NCBI RefSeq assembly: GCF_028308085.1
Contig: NZ_JAQMFS010000057.1
Coordinates: 35,302 to 99,301, forward strand
Source: Gemella haemolysans
Lineage (GTDB): Bacteria > Bacillota > Bacilli > Staphylococcales > Gemellaceae
DNA: 64,000 nt
Direction of reading: 5' to 3'
In this document: in pieces, positions 48,182 through 58,722 of the stretch
Position numbering within the stretch: position 1 is the first letter of the stretch
Layout: every line of letters starts with the position of its first letter
Position numbers and translations under genes: made by a program
Notes under the pieces: model-generated
Told to the model about the DNA's origin: nothing
Database searches by the model: none
The model's input: the letters and a program-made list of their open reading frames with translations, nothing else

Positions 48182-49342
48182 CTATTTATTATCTCTTATT
48201 TTCATTAAAAAATCTAGTATGTCTTTTCTTGTATTATCTATTTTATATAATATAATATCTTCTTCTAGTTTCTTAATGATTTCTTTTATCCACGGTCCTG
48301 CAGGCTTATCTATTATACTAATGATTTCCATTGAAGTTATAGCTATATCATTAAAAGATTCAATTGGTAGTTTAATCTTTTTTATATCTTCCATATCACA
48401 ATACTTAGAATAACTAGCTATAAAAGCAATATCTTCGATATCATAGTTATATAAAATTATTTCTAAAGGAACATTACTAATAAAGTCCTTGTTAATTTTT
48501 TCATATATTTTAACCTGTTTAATTTCTTTATTAGATAGTTTTAGTTCTTTTAACTTTTCAAAAGAAATATCATTAATATTAGATAGGATGTATAAACTTT
48601 GACAAAAAGTATAATTTGAAAAATCAATTATTTTAGAAACTTCATCTAGAAAAGGAATATAATTATTCAATTTACTATCTAATAATAATTCCAAACTACG
48701 TTTATTGCCTTTTCCAGTCAATAGTTTTCTAAATTCATTTACTATACGCTCAATTGAAACAAATTTTATAAGCTCCGCATTATTTTTTATAGCCTTTAAG
48801 GTATTTTCTTCAATTTCAAAGCCAAGTTTTGAGGAGAAACGGAATGCTCTTAACATTCTTAAGGCATCTTCAAAGAACCTTTCATTAGGATTATTAACAG
48901 TTTTTATTATTTTATTTCTTAAGTCTTTCTCTCCACAATGATAATCATACAATTTCCCCTTACTATCAAGAGCCATAGCATTTATTGTGAAATCTCGTCT
49001 ATCTAAATCTTCCTTTAAATCACTAACAAACTCCACCTTTTCTGGAGTACGATGATCAATATAATCATCTTCAGTTCTAAAAGTTGTTACTTCAAAACTG
49101 TCACCATTTATCAATATTGTAACCGTTCCGTGTTGTATTCCTGTATCTATACTTTTTTTAAAGATTTGTTTAACTTCATCAGGTAAAGCATTAGTAGTAA
49201 TATCTATATCAGAAAAATCATCATTAAGTAAGTAATCTCTAACACAACCACCCACTAAATATGCTTCATAACCTGCCTCATTGAATTTTTCCAGTATATT
49301 TATGGCACTGTTAAATTTCTTTTTAAAGTTATTTATTTCCAT
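48182..49342 (-). CDS. cca: CCA tRNA nucleotidyltransferase
   Basis: This enzyme adds or repairs the 3' CCA of tRNAs without a template. Class II motifs are clear: YLVGGCVRDYLL with SDIDITTNA holding the metal aspartates (about residues 25-50), DLDRRDFTINAMA, and FFEDALRMLRAFRFSSKLGFEI. The C-terminal helical body is divergent. The 386 residues are normal. In Bacillus the gene also lies upstream of dinG and asnS. A stretch of about 58 bases with a terminator separates it from ackA. Confidence 0.93.
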   Translation of the reverse strand: MEINNFKKKFNSAINILEKFNEAGYEAYLVGGCVRDYLLNDDFSDIDITTNALPDEVKQIFKKSIDTGIQHGTVTILINGDSFEVTTFRTEDDYIDHRTPEKVEFVSDLKEDLDRRDFTINAMALDSKGKLYDYHCGEKDLRNKIIKTVNNPNERFFEDALRMLRAFRFSSKLGFEIEENTLKAIKNNAELIKFVSIERIVNEFRKLLTGKGNKRSLELLLDSKLNNYIPFLDEVSKIIDFSNYTFCQSLYILSNINDISFEKLKELKLSNKEIKQVKIYEKINKDFISNVPLEIILYNYDIEDIAFIASYSKYCDMEDIKKIKLPIESFNDIAITSMEIISIIDKPAGPWIKEIIKKLEEDIILYKIDNTRKDILDFLMKIRDNK

Positions 49343-49359
49343 ATTATCCTTTCAAAATA

Positions 49360-49387
49360 GTAAAGGACTGGAGAAACCCCAGCCCTT
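49360..49387 (-). terminator. Rho-independent terminator of ackA
   Basis: Minus-strand AAAGGGCTGG pairs with CCAGTCCTTT (one mismatch) around a short loop, directly after the ackA stop and before cca. Confidence 0.75.
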
Positions 49388-49400
49388 TTAATCTCTTATA

Positions 49401-50585
49401 TTATTTAGATAAGTTATAAGTATCTCTAGCAATCATAACTTCTTCATCTGTTGGAATAACAAATGCTTTAACTTTAGAGTCTGCTGTAGAAATTTCTGCA
49501 ACTTTTCCACGTACATTGTTTCTTTCTTTATCAACTTGTACACCTAGGAAAGTTAATCCTTCTAATACTTCTTCACGTACCCATGTAGCATTCTCACCAA
49601 CACCAGCAGTAAATACGATAGCATCTACTCCGTTCATAGCTGCAGCATAAGCTCCAACATACTCTTTAATTCTGTTGATGTAAACATCGATTGCTTCAGC
49701 AGCATGTGGGTTAGTATTTCTTACAGATTCAACATCACGTAAATCAGAAGATAATCCTGAAACTCCTTTTAATCCTGATTCGAAGTTGAAAATACGCACG
49801 ATTTCTTCAAGAGATAATCCAGTTTTTTGAGCGATGTAAGGGATAGTAGCTGGATCAATATCACCAGTTCTAGTACCCATTACTAATCCTGATAGTGGAG
49901 TGAATCCCATAGAAGTGTCAAATGATTTACCATTTTTAATAGCACAAATTGAAGCTCCGTTCCCGATGTGACAAGAAATAGTTTTTAGTTCTTTTGGATC
50001 TTTTCCTAAAACTTCAGCAACTTTTTCCCCAATGTATCTATGGCTAGTTCCGTGAGCACCATATTTACGAACTCCGTATTTCTCATAAAATTCTCTTGGT
50101 ACAGCATACATGTAAGTTGATCTTGGCATACTTTGGTGGAATGCTGTATCGAATGTTAATACATTTGGAACTCCAGGTAATTCTTTTTGGAACGAACGAA
50201 CACCTTTAATATTAGCTGGGTTGTGTAAAGGCGCTAAGTCTTCGATTGAATCTACTTTAGCTAACTCTTCATCATTAACTAATACAGAAGCATCATAGAA
50301 TTCTCCACCATGAACAACACGGTGTCCAACTCCTTCGATTTCTTTAACATCTTTCACAATTCCTAATTTAGTTAATTTTTCAAGTAACATTTCGATTGCT
50401 ACATCGTGATTTGGAATATCTAATGTTTCTTTATTTTTTTCGCCGTTGAATTCGATAGTGAATACACTATTTTCAATACCGATTCTTTCAACTAGTCCTT
50501 TTGTAATAACTTTTTCTTCAGGCATTTCAAATAATTGAAATTTTAAAGATGAACTTCCTGAGTTAATAGCTAGTATCTTTGTCAT
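49401..50585 (-). CDS. ackA: Acetate kinase
   Basis: Acetate kinase interconverts acetyl phosphate plus ADP with acetate plus ATP, the energy-yielding end of mixed-acid fermentation. The signatures [16 protein letters not shown] at the N-terminus, [21 protein letters not shown] and FTAGVGENA are all present. The 394 residues are typical. AGGAGATATA lies before the ATG. It is monocistronic between two terminators. The codon choice is more optimised than in its neighbours, as expected of an abundant enzyme. Confidence 0.97.
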   Translation of the reverse strand: MTKILAINSGSSSLKFQLFEMPEEKVITKGLVERIGIENSVFTIEFNGEKNKETLDIPNHDVAIEMLLEKLTKLGIVKDVKEIEGVGHRVVHGGEFYDASVLVNDEELAKVDSIEDLAPLHNPANIKGVRSFQKELPGVPNVLTFDTAFHQSMPRSTYMYAVPREFYEKYGVRKYGAHGTSHRYIGEKVAEVLGKDPKELKTISCHIGNGASICAIKNGKSFDTSMGFTPLSGLVMGTRTGDIDPATIPYIAQKTGLSLEEIVRIFNFESGLKGVSGLSSDLRDVESVRNTNPHAAEAIDVYINRIKEYVGAYAAAMNGVDAIVFTAGVGENATWVREEVLEGLTFLGVQVDKERNNVRGKVAEISTADSKVKAFVIPTDEEVMIARDTYNLSK

Positions 50586-50690
50586 AAGTATATATCTCCT
50601 CTTACTCTATTTGCATTATATATAATATTATCTCATTAAATATAATTAATTACAAGAGTTATTTATTTTTTTTTATAAAAAAATTTACAA

Positions 50691-50738
50691 AAAAACTGAT
50701 AACTAGAATACGCTATCTATATTTTAGTTATCAGTTTT
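50691..50738. terminator. Bidirectional-looking terminator hairpin
   Basis: AAAACTGATAACTA (50692-50705) pairs with TAGTTATCAGTTTT (50725-50738) across 19 bases. On the minus strand seven T follow. It terminates the transcript of the N/Q-rich membrane protein gene before ackA. Confidence 0.75.
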
Positions 50739-50792
50739 ATTAGTTTTTATAATTTTAAAATGAATATGAAAATATTTTGATTAAATTAATAT

Positions 50793-51944
50793 TTAAGATA
50801 TATATGTACTACTAACTATAGACCAACCACCATTATCATATTGTTCAAGTTCACCTCTTGCATTAACTCTATACTTCCCAACAACACTTCCATTACGTTT
50901 TAAATTAGCATAAGCTAAATGATCACTACCTAACCAAACATCATATGAAAAATCAGATGCAGAAGAATTACGAGCAAAATCTTTAATATACATAGCTCTC
51001 GCCCAGTTACCAACTTGTGTATCAGTCAATTCTTTTGTATTTACCGAACTATCTTCTCTAAGTACTATACTACTTGAATTAGACTTACTGTCTTTACTAC
51101 TATTGTTATCTTTAGATTTTTCACTTAATCCTCTTACAGTATAAGAGCGTTTAAATTCACCTTTAAGCTCAAGTTTTTTAGCATCAGCAGAAGATTTGCT
51201 AAGACTTATTGTAACTTCAACCTTTTCTCCATTTTTTAAATTATTTGATTTACTATAAGTAATCGTAGGTTCTTGTAAAAATTGTGTTACACTTCCATCT
51301 GCATTTTCTACTGTTGGGACCTTCTTAATATCTGCTGCTGCAGTTCCATCCCCATCAGTTCCATACGGTTTAAATTCTATTTCATATTGATTAAGATCAA
51401 CTACTGCCTTTTTATTTACTACATATTTATTATAAGCAAAATAACCAGAGATAGCTATAAGTCCAACGATTAGAAAACTAACTAAAAGTATTATGCCTGT
51501 TCTTTTCTTAGGTTCAGCATATTCTTCATATACTTGATTAAAATTATTATCATTTTGTTCGTAATATTCTTGGTTATTTGTAGCAAATTGATTGTTATCA
51601 TTATAAACATTATAACTTTCTTGATATTGCTGAGTATTATAATTCATGTTTTGATCTTGATAATTTATATCGTAATCATTTGTTCCCTGATTAAAATAAT
51701 CGTTATATCCCTGCATATCTTGATTTTGAAAGTTGTCATTAAAATTAGTATTTTGATTATATTGATCGTTATACATATTTTGATTTTGATAATTTTCATT
51801 ATAAATTTGACTTTGGTCATAATTAGATTCATTATAATCCAAAAAGTCCTGGTTTTGATAATTATCATAATAATTTTGATCTTGATCTTTATAACCACTG
51901 TTAGATTCGTTATTATTATATCTTTGATTATTATTATTACCCAT
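50793..51944 (-). CDS. Membrane protein with N/Q/Y-rich cytoplasmic region
   Basis: This 383-residue protein has no name I recognise. The first 145 residues are almost entirely Asn, Gln, Tyr and Asp in loose repeats (YNNN, YQNQ, NYQDQN), a prion-like composition. One membrane helix follows (about 150-172). The outside part has a YGTDGDGTA motif and a SVTQFLQEPTITYSKSN block like zinc-ribbon-type envelope proteins of lactic-acid bacteria. A Ser/Lys linker and a C-terminal domain with repeated Trp and Gly close it. The start at 51944 is set by TAGGAG; an ATG 7 codons upstream lacks a site. Confidence 0.8.
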   Translation of the reverse strand: MGNNNNQRYNNNESNSGYKDQDQNYYDNYQNQDFLDYNESNYDQSQIYNENYQNQNMYNDQYNQNTNFNDNFQNQDMQGYNDYFNQGTNDYDINYQDQNMNYNTQQYQESYNVYNDNNQFATNNQEYYEQNDNNFNQVYEEYAEPKKRTGIILLVSFLIVGLIAISGYFAYNKYVVNKKAVVDLNQYEIEFKPYGTDGDGTAAADIKKVPTVENADGSVTQFLQEPTITYSKSNNLKNGEKVEVTISLSKSSADAKKLELKGEFKRSYTVRGLSEKSKDNNSSKDSKSNSSSIVLREDSSVNTKELTDTQVGNWARAMYIKDFARNSSASDFSYDVWLGSDHLAYANLKRNGSVVGKYRVNARGELEQYDNGGWSIVSSTYIS

Positions 51945-52136
51945 AACTAAACTCCTATACTTCATGATACGTTTTCTATATATAATTTATTTATTATATT
52001 TCACTTATAATATTACCATACATCTAATGATTTTTCTATATCAACCGTAATTAGACAGAAAATAAAAAGATTATAAAATTAACTTTCATCAAAATAATAA
52101 TTCGGATTCAAGTATATCTTATAATCAATTTACTAA

Positions 52137-53246
52137 TTACTCATTAAATAAATTTTCTAACTGTCTTGTTGCAGATTTAATTTCATAACCATGTTCACTA
52201 ATTTTTTTATAAATATATTCATTATTTAATACACGCGAATTTCTAACAGAAAGAATCTTGTCTGCCCAAAGCCTCCATTCATCTTTTAATGATAAACTGT
52301 TATTATAATTTTCTAAGATGCCAGCATCTGGTAAGTGACTCGCTGTTACAACTGGTAATCCATTCGCCTGTGCTTCTACTAAAACGATTGGTAATCCTTC
52401 AAAATTAGATGGGAAGAAAAATACGTCTAATAGATTTAACATTTCTCCAACATTGCTTTTTAATCCAGTGAAAACCACCTTATCTTCAACATTATATTCT
52501 TTAGCAAGATTTGTTAAAAATGTTGTATCGCCTCGTCCAATGAACACTAATCTTGAATTCGGTTCTTTCTTCACTAATTCGGAAAATACTTTAACACAAA
52601 AACTTTGATTTTTTTGTTTTTCATACAAACGTGAGACTTGTCCAACTACAAGGCAATTTTCTGGAATACAATATTCTTCTCGCAATTTGTCACGAACTTC
52701 TTCGTTATATAAAAATTGTTCTACTTCTATTGCATTATTAATAACTAGTGCCTTTTTTCTTTCCTTGCCGTGATAAAAATGATTAGCCGCTTCTACTCCA
52801 CACGCCCAAAAATCTGTTGCATATTTCCCAACAAAAAGCCTATTAACAGGATGAATAAAACGATAAAATTTATCAGCAGTTGCACAATGACCATGAACAA
52901 TTCTCTTTTTAATACCATACTTTTTAGCAAGTTTTAAAAATTCAAGATGAGTCAATCCATTTTGATTAGACCACAAAATATCATATCGATGGGCATTATT
53001 TCTAAAGAACTTATCCCACTCTTTCAATGCTAGTTTTATATTTGGTCTTAACTTAGGTATTCTATGAACGATTATAGGATTTTTGCACAATTTTTTAAAA
53101 TGATCACTAAATTCAACATTTTCTGGACCTTGAAGTAAAAATTCAAATTCAAATTCATCTGTATTTACATTATTGTAAAAATCTACAACAATCTTTTCTA
53201 ATCCCCCAATATCGGGAACTAACCCACAAACTAATACTCTTTTCAT
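52137..53246 (-). CDS. Glycosyltransferase, GT4 type
   Basis: This 369-residue GT-B enzyme probably adds a sugar to a surface polysaccharide unit on the cytoplasmic face. The N-terminal PDIGGLEKIVVDFY is the acceptor-side glycine-rich loop. The C-terminal VGQVSRLYEKQKNQ, VVFTGLKSN and FFPSNFEGLPIVLVEAQANGLPVV contain the EX7E-like nucleotide-sugar motif. The sugar is not predictable. It is the last gene of the cluster and starts one base after the flippase gene. Confidence 0.87.
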   Translation of the reverse strand: MKRVLVCGLVPDIGGLEKIVVDFYNNVNTDEFEFEFLLQGPENVEFSDHFKKLCKNPIIVHRIPKLRPNIKLALKEWDKFFRNNAHRYDILWSNQNGLTHLEFLKLAKKYGIKKRIVHGHCATADKFYRFIHPVNRLFVGKYATDFWACGVEAANHFYHGKERKKALVINNAIEVEQFLYNEEVRDKLREEYCIPENCLVVGQVSRLYEKQKNQSFCVKVFSELVKKEPNSRLVFIGRGDTTFLTNLAKEYNVEDKVVFTGLKSNVGEMLNLLDVFFFPSNFEGLPIVLVEAQANGLPVVTASHLPDAGILENYNNSLSLKDEWRLWADKILSVRNSRVLNNEYIYKKISEHGYEIKSATRQLENLFNE

Positions 53247-54800
53247 TTATTTTCTCCTTAATCTCTTTAAAAACAATATTTTTCGCATCATACGTACAAT
53301 TAATTTTCCTGCTTCATGATTTCTATATATATAAATATATATACTAAATAATCCAAGATATAAGATTATTTTCATCACTATAGAAATAATAAGCTCCTGC
53401 TTAGAAAATACAAAAACATCTAATAAGATAATACAGACAATACTTATCGTAAATACTGCAAAATGTTTAATCATGTTTTTGAAATATTCTTTTGCTGAAG
53501 ATTTGATCCCATACTTAAACGCGCTATACGGCTCATACCATATACAAGTTACCACCGTTGAACAAATAGTACCTAATAAAATACCAGCTACACCTAAATC
53601 TAAGACAACAAGATAATAAAGCGAAAAAACTATATTTAATATAATTTCTGAAATAGTTTTATAATTTTGTTCATAACTTAGTCCATATACTGATATTAAA
53701 ATAAGCGCAGGCCTTCTATAATTTGTTAAGAAAAAATTAACAACTATAAGAACTACAACTTCTATATTAAATAGGAAATCTTTACCCAACCAAATCGTTA
53801 TAAATGGATTAATAAAGATTAAGAATCCCATACTAAAAAGATAAACCATACTAAAGACAATAAACTGAAATTTTTTTATAAAGTCTAGTTTAGATATAAG
53901 TGTAGTATCTTCAGAATGAATTAAATTACCTATTGAGGATATAACTGGATTAATTGTTGTACTTGCTAATAGAGATAAAAATCCAAGTACAAAAATATAA
54001 TTCCCATATAGACCTATAGCAGTTAAACTAATATAAGCCCCCATTAGAAGGCTATCAGTTTGAAAAACAATAGTTTCTCCAATACGCCCTACAATATTAC
54101 CTTTTATATTTTTAACAAATCTTTCCTTTTCTTCTTGAGTAATAGAAGTGACTTCTTCATTAAACAAATAATCATACATTCTATCAACAATGCTAGACAT
54201 AATAAAATTACCAATTATATTCATGAATATGCCTACTAAAAGATATATAACAAAATTCTTAGTATAGATTAGGACTCCAATCTGTAGAAGAATACGAAGA
54301 ACATAAAGACTAAAATCAATCGAAGTCATGATGTAATTACGTTGATCCACATACAACAATGTTCTTTTATACGAGAAAAAGTAACTCGAAGAAGAGTTAA
54401 AAACAAAAAGAAAGTAAATAATATATACTTCGCGATTTATCGGATAATCCTTAATTATATACGGTAAAAATAATGCTAAAATAGCTCCAATTATGAAAAT
54501 ACCAATCCCGATCATCCTATATAACTTTTTAAATAAAGTCATAAAAGCATTAATCTTAGCATGCTCTTCTCTAGCCAGTGGTCCATATAAAGCATAGGTC
54601 ATAGCACCACCTATCCCCAATTCAGCTAAGGATAACATTGATACTAAGCTAGATAAATAATTATTTAAACCTAAATAAGTTACTCCAAGAATATTTAAAA
54701 ATATTGTCCGGCTTACAAATCCAATAAGTGCTTGGAAAGGTTGGATTGCAAGCGCGATACTTGTATTTAAAGTTGCATAATCTGTTCTACTTTTTTTCAT
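53247..54800 (-). CDS. Polysaccharide flippase, Wzx/MATE-like
   Basis: This 517-residue membrane protein with 12-14 predicted helices is of the oligosaccharide flippase (MOP exporter) type. Typical features are the N-terminal LNTSIALAIQPFQALIGFVSRTIFL, LGLNNYLSSLVSMLSLAELGIGGAM and a long cytoplasmic loop near residue 215-230. It would move lipid-linked repeat units across the membrane. Its presence suggests a Wzx/Wzy-type or related polymer, although no Wzy polymerase is recognised in the window. Confidence 0.9.
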   Translation of the reverse strand: MKKSRTDYATLNTSIALAIQPFQALIGFVSRTIFLNILGVTYLGLNNYLSSLVSMLSLAELGIGGAMTYALYGPLAREEHAKINAFMTLFKKLYRMIGIGIFIIGAILALFLPYIIKDYPINREVYIIYFLFVFNSSSSYFFSYKRTLLYVDQRNYIMTSIDFSLYVLRILLQIGVLIYTKNFVIYLLVGIFMNIIGNFIMSSIVDRMYDYLFNEEVTSITQEEKERFVKNIKGNIVGRIGETIVFQTDSLLMGAYISLTAIGLYGNYIFVLGFLSLLASTTINPVISSIGNLIHSEDTTLISKLDFIKKFQFIVFSMVYLFSMGFLIFINPFITIWLGKDFLFNIEVVVLIVVNFFLTNYRRPALILISVYGLSYEQNYKTISEIILNIVFSLYYLVVLDLGVAGILLGTICSTVVTCIWYEPYSAFKYGIKSSAKEYFKNMIKHFAVFTISIVCIILLDVFVFSKQELIISIVMKIILYLGLFSIYIYIYRNHEAGKLIVRMMRKILFLKRLRRK

Positions 54801-54809
54801 GTAATCCCT

Positions 54810-55772
54810 CTACTCATTTAGTTCATCATGATATAATTTATATAGATAAGTTTGAGGAATTAGCTCTTTTTCATTAATCTTATAAGTTGTTTTCATTATA
54901 GGAGTCGTTCTTAACACATTATCCCATTCTTGTTGATCAAAAATATCATTAGCATGATCTCTTAAAAACCATAAATTTTCAGCAGACTCTAGTGTAGGAA
55001 TCTTATCTACTAATTCTCTAAAATATCTATTAACATTATACTCTGATAAAATAAAATAATCCATTATTAAATAATTTATAAAAATAGGATATTTCCTTAC
55101 GTAGTACACATATAAATCTCGAATGTTTTTAAAATATGATTTTCCTTTTTTTCCAGCTAAAAAGAAACCAGACCATTTAAAATCACCAACAGTATATCCC
55201 ATGCCACCTTCCTGTAATGGTGGATGATTTAAAGTAAAAAAATCACCTTCAAGCTCATCTATAGTAGTATAAGGTGATACAAAGAGTGTTGCATCCATCC
55301 ATATTCCACCATATCTATATAATAAATAAAAACGAACAATATCTGAATAATGCGCAGCTGATAATTCTTTTTTCTTGTATTTTTCTGTTATGTCTATTGG
55401 AATATTTATAAACTCCGCAAGAGTTTCATCTGTTAATAAATAAAATTCACACTCATTTCTTTCGGCAAAAGCTTTTATCGTTTTAATAGACGCTTTAACT
55501 GTCTCAGGCATTTGTGCTTCTCCTTGTTGCCACATTGTCCAAACAATTTTAGGGAAATCCCTTTCAACCATATCATCCTTATCTGTAATATTATTAATAT
55601 CAGCTTTTTTCCGTAAATTATTTACAAAATTTAAAATCATTTTTTTTCTAAAGTTAAAATATTTTTCTTCAGATTGTTGACCTAGATAATAAATTATAGT
55701 TAATTTAAAACCATAGTGTTTTAAAATTTTAATATATCTCTTTATTTTTTCTTTTAATAATTGTAGTTTCAT
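54810..55772 (-). CDS. Capsular polysaccharide glycosyltransferase (GT32-like)
   Basis: This 320-residue protein resembles the capsular polysaccharide synthesis family related to GT32. Motifs seen are PKIVWTMWQQGEAQMPE (about residue 73-89) and RYGGIWMDATLF with the DxD-equivalent aspartate. AAHYSDIVRFYLLY, the usual donor-binding stretch, comes just before. It probably transfers a hexose in the cytoplasm. It lies 10 bases upstream of the flippase. Confidence 0.85.
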   Translation of the reverse strand: MKLQLLKEKIKRYIKILKHYGFKLTIIYYLGQQSEEKYFNFRKKMILNFVNNLRKKADINNITDKDDMVERDFPKIVWTMWQQGEAQMPETVKASIKTIKAFAERNECEFYLLTDETLAEFINIPIDITEKYKKKELSAAHYSDIVRFYLLYRYGGIWMDATLFVSPYTTIDELEGDFFTLNHPPLQEGGMGYTVGDFKWSGFFLAGKKGKSYFKNIRDLYVYYVRKYPIFINYLIMDYFILSEYNVNRYFRELVDKIPTLESAENLWFLRDHANDIFDQQEWDNVLRTTPIMKTTYKINEKELIPQTYLYKLYHDELNE

Positions 55773-55777
55773 ATTTT

Positions 55778-56773
55778 CTACAATTTCCTTTCACATTCTT
55801 CCAAGGCTTTTTTTAGATAATCTCCTTGACGAATTTTTTCTCCAATTTTTTTACAGTTATCTATCAACTGTTGGTACTTTTCTTCATTCATAGATTCTAA
55901 AATGCCAGCAATTTCATACAATGAATCAATGATAATTCCACAATTATTTCTTATTACAAAATCAGCAAGAGCCGACTGCCTCCACACAATAATTGGAAAG
56001 TTAGACGCCAAGTATAAAGAGGCTTTATGAGGATTGTTAATTTTTAAATACTCCCCGTACATACCGCTACAAGTATCGCTACTATCACCATCCCAAACTA
56101 ATCCAAAACCACCTTGCAAATGATTAGGAATATCCTCCGGCGAAAACGCCCCCTTATAGTGAACATTATTTGGGAGATTATCATGTTCAAAATTAATTCC
56201 ATAAATTTCAAATTCAGGTTTTTTAGGTAAACTTCTAGCATATTTTGTTTTACGAATATCAAAATTTCCTGCCAATAAGATTTTATTTTTATCATAAATT
56301 TTATTCTCGTCAAGATCTGGAATTAAATAGTCAAATATCTCTAATGTTACAATTTTCTCTGAATTAATGCCCATTTTTACTAATTCAAATTTCATTTTAT
56401 TATTATGTGCAATAATTCCATCTACTCTTTCTAAAACTGTTTTATTTTGTAAAAAATGTATGATAGAGTGCTTAAAATCAGAAAAAGTTCTAATTTTATT
56501 TTTTCTAAGTGATTCTATATCATGAATGAGCAAATATGCTTTAAAGTTTTTTTTCTTTAAAAACCCCATACGTATTTGTTTTTTTAGTGATTTCCACAAT
56601 AATGGAAATTGAAGAATAATAATATCATCTTTGTTTAAAACATTGTTTTTTCTACTTTCTGATAAATAATATTCTTCAAAACCAACATCTACCATTATTG
56701 CTTCAGCATCCATTCTTGCTTTTGGTCCTGCATGATTTGCTTTAACATATGTTTCTTTTAAAAAATACTTCAC
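55778..56773 (-). CDS. Galactofuranosyltransferase-like protein
   Basis: This 331-residue protein starts KYFLKETYVKANHAGPKAR, like streptococcal beta-1,6-galactofuranosyltransferases and Gtf3. The middle has QFPLLWKS and LLIHDIESLR. The C-terminal GLVWDGDSS followed by KASLYLASNFPIIVW is the nucleotide-sugar region of this GT-B family. If right, the polymer contains galactofuranose, but no glf mutase is in the window. Tightly spaced with both neighbours (5-6 bases). Confidence 0.75.
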   Translation of the reverse strand: MKYFLKETYVKANHAGPKARMDAEAIMVDVGFEEYYLSESRKNNVLNKDDIIILQFPLLWKSLKKQIRMGFLKKKNFKAYLLIHDIESLRKNKIRTFSDFKHSIIHFLQNKTVLERVDGIIAHNNKMKFELVKMGINSEKIVTLEIFDYLIPDLDENKIYDKNKILLAGNFDIRKTKYARSLPKKPEFEIYGINFEHDNLPNNVHYKGAFSPEDIPNHLQGGFGLVWDGDSSDTCSGMYGEYLKINNPHKASLYLASNFPIIVWRQSALADFVIRNNCGIIIDSLYEIAGILESMNEEKYQQLIDNCKKIGEKIRQGDYLKKALEECERKL

Positions 56774-56779
56774 TTTATT

Positions 56780-57748
56780 TTACCCCTTTCGATATTTTTT
56801 AACGACATATTTTTCCCAGCGCCATTGTAATCCTCCAAGAATACGTGAAATAGTAACGATGTGTTTAGGAAATAGTAAATAAGCATAAATTAATAAAGAT
56901 TTTCTAGAGTTTTTTGCATATCTATTTAAATAAATGCTATATTTTTCTTTATAAGGATTACCTTCAAAAATTTTGTAGTCAATTACGTGCATTAAAACTA
57001 GATTGAATAAACGACGATATACGTAACTTAGAGCTTTTTTATCATCATTGTAAAGTTTCTCTACTTTGTCACAAATAGTAAATAAATCTAAATTCTTTGT
57101 ATTGAATTCTCGATTCATTATACTCCCAGAGCGTACACGATAATAATAACCTATATAGTTAATTTTCACCATTTTATTTATATGTTTTAAAATTCCAATT
57201 CCACCATAAACATCTTCATAAAATAAACCTTCTAAAAATGGAAAACTGATAATTAATTGTCTTCGATATAGTTTTGCAACAGCATTCAAACGAACCATAT
57301 TATTTTTACATAAAGAGACTAAAGCTTCTTTAGAATTCCCTTTAAAAATTATCTCTGCATCTTTTGGGGAAGGTAAATCTAATTCTTTTTTATCATTCGT
57401 ATACCAACACTCTACAATATCAACTTCTTCAACACTCATTTGCTTCATCAATTGTTCCAACATGTCTTCTTTAAGAATATCATCACTATCAACAAATGAG
57501 ATAAATTCTCCTTTAGATTCATTCATACCACGATTACGAGTAGCACTTAATCCTTTATTTGGTTGACAAAACAACTTGAAGCGATTATCTTTTTCACAAT
57601 ATTTCTCACAAATATCTTTAGATGAATCTGTTGAACCATCATTGACTAATATAACTTCTATATTTTTATAAGTTTGACATTGAATACTATCTAAACATTC
57701 TTCAAGATACTCTTCAACATTGTAAACAGGTACAATTACACTGATCAT
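56780..57748 (-). CDS. Glycosyltransferase family 2, paralogue 1
   Basis: This is one of four adjacent GT2 enzymes with an almost identical first 50 residues. The GT-A core shows SVIVPVYNVEEYLEECL, VNDGSTDSS and SFVDSDDIL (the DxD). FLEGLFYEDVYGGIG, about residue 180, serves as the acceptor-side ED motif. The 322-residue length excludes a membrane domain. The start is at 57748, where AGGAGG lies 6 bases before the ATG; an upstream ATG would overlap the previous gene. The sugar is unknown. Confidence 0.87.
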   Translation of the reverse strand: MISVIVPVYNVEEYLEECLDSIQCQTYKNIEVILVNDGSTDSSKDICEKYCEKDNRFKLFCQPNKGLSATRNRGMNESKGEFISFVDSDDILKEDMLEQLMKQMSVEEVDIVECWYTNDKKELDLPSPKDAEIIFKGNSKEALVSLCKNNMVRLNAVAKLYRRQLIISFPFLEGLFYEDVYGGIGILKHINKMVKINYIGYYYRVRSGSIMNREFNTKNLDLFTICDKVEKLYNDDKKALSYVYRRLFNLVLMHVIDYKIFEGNPYKEKYSIYLNRYAKNSRKSLLIYAYLLFPKHIVTISRILGGLQWRWEKYVVKKYRKG

Positions 57749-57762
57749 AGATAACCTCCTAT

Positions 57763-58722
57763 TTAAAGTTTCCATTTTTTTCTAATATATAAATATTTTA
57801 AATATAAAGGATAAAATAAACTAAAAAAATATTTCGGTGAAAAACTATACCATCTCAATAGTTTACTAGAATTATAAATATCTGGTGATTTTTTAGCTAT
57901 TTCAACATATTTATTAATTGCATCAATATACAACTGATAATACTGATGTTCAACTTTTATCTGATACTTTTTAAAATGACCAATACCGACTAAAAATAAC
58001 ATATTCCCTACATAAGGTAACCAATTATCTTCTCTAAAGTCCTCTAATAGTTTTTCTCCAACTTTAAAAATATCAAGATTCTTTTCTGAATATTTCTGAT
58101 TCATCGTACTAGAAGTATGATATCGATAATAATAACCAATATAATCAATTTTTCGAATTTTATTAATATATTTTAAAGAGACTATTCCAGTATAAAAATC
58201 TTCATAAATCAAATTCTCTAAAAATGGAACTTTTTCTACTATTTCACGACGATACAATTTTGCTACAGGACTCCAACTTATCTTATAATTAAAGCATTGA
58301 TATAACGCTTCATTCGACTCAAAGTCTTTAATTTTAATTTCTTTTTCTTCTTCATTTAAACATTCAAAATTCTCTGTTTTATTACACTCTACAATATCTA
58401 TTCCATCAGAGATATAATTAATTAGTTTTTCTAACAAATCAATCTTTACAATATCATCACTATCGATAAAAACGATTAATTCTCCCCTAGACTCAGCAAC
58501 TCCTATATTTCTTGCGATACTTTGTCCTTTATTTTCTTGATTTATTAAGTGAAAACGAGGATCTTGGCTACAATATCTCTCACAAATTTCTAGTGAATTA
58601 TCTGTAGAGCCATCATTAACTAATATAACTTCAATATCGTTAAATGTTTGATTTTTAATACTATCTAAGCACTCTTCAAGATACTTTTCTACATTATAAA
58701 CTGGTACAATTACACTGATCAT
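57763..58722 (-). CDS. Glycosyltransferase family 2, paralogue 2
   Basis: This 319-residue GT2 enzyme shares the VPVYNVEKYLEECLDSI start, VNDGSTDNS and VFIDSDDIV with its neighbours but has its own middle and C-terminal half. The ED motif is FLENLIYEDFYTG. GGTGATG precedes the ATG. It is followed by paralogue 1, and upstream lies a 74-base gap with a weak AT-rich palindrome (AAATTTTATC / GATAAAATTT, 58750-58775). Confidence 0.87.
   Translation of the reverse strand: MISVIVPVYNVEKYLEECLDSIKNQTFNDIEVILVNDGSTDNSLEICERYCSQDPRFHLINQENKGQSIARNIGVAESRGELIVFIDSDDIVKIDLLEKLINYISDGIDIVECNKTENFECLNEEEKEIKIKDFESNEALYQCFNYKISWSPVAKLYRREIVEKVPFLENLIYEDFYTGIVSLKYINKIRKIDYIGYYYRYHTSSTMNQKYSEKNLDIFKVGEKLLEDFREDNWLPYVGNMLFLVGIGHFKKYQIKVEHQYYQLYIDAINKYVEIAKKSPDIYNSSKLLRWYSFSPKYFFSLFYPLYLKYLYIRKKWKL

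Noticed and set aside
51534..51950. Long Ile-rich open frames on both strands
   Set aside because: They are by-products of the AAT/CAA/TAT-rich repeats encoding the N/Q/Y-rich region of the real gene; the composition is almost only Ile, Val and Leu with no start site.
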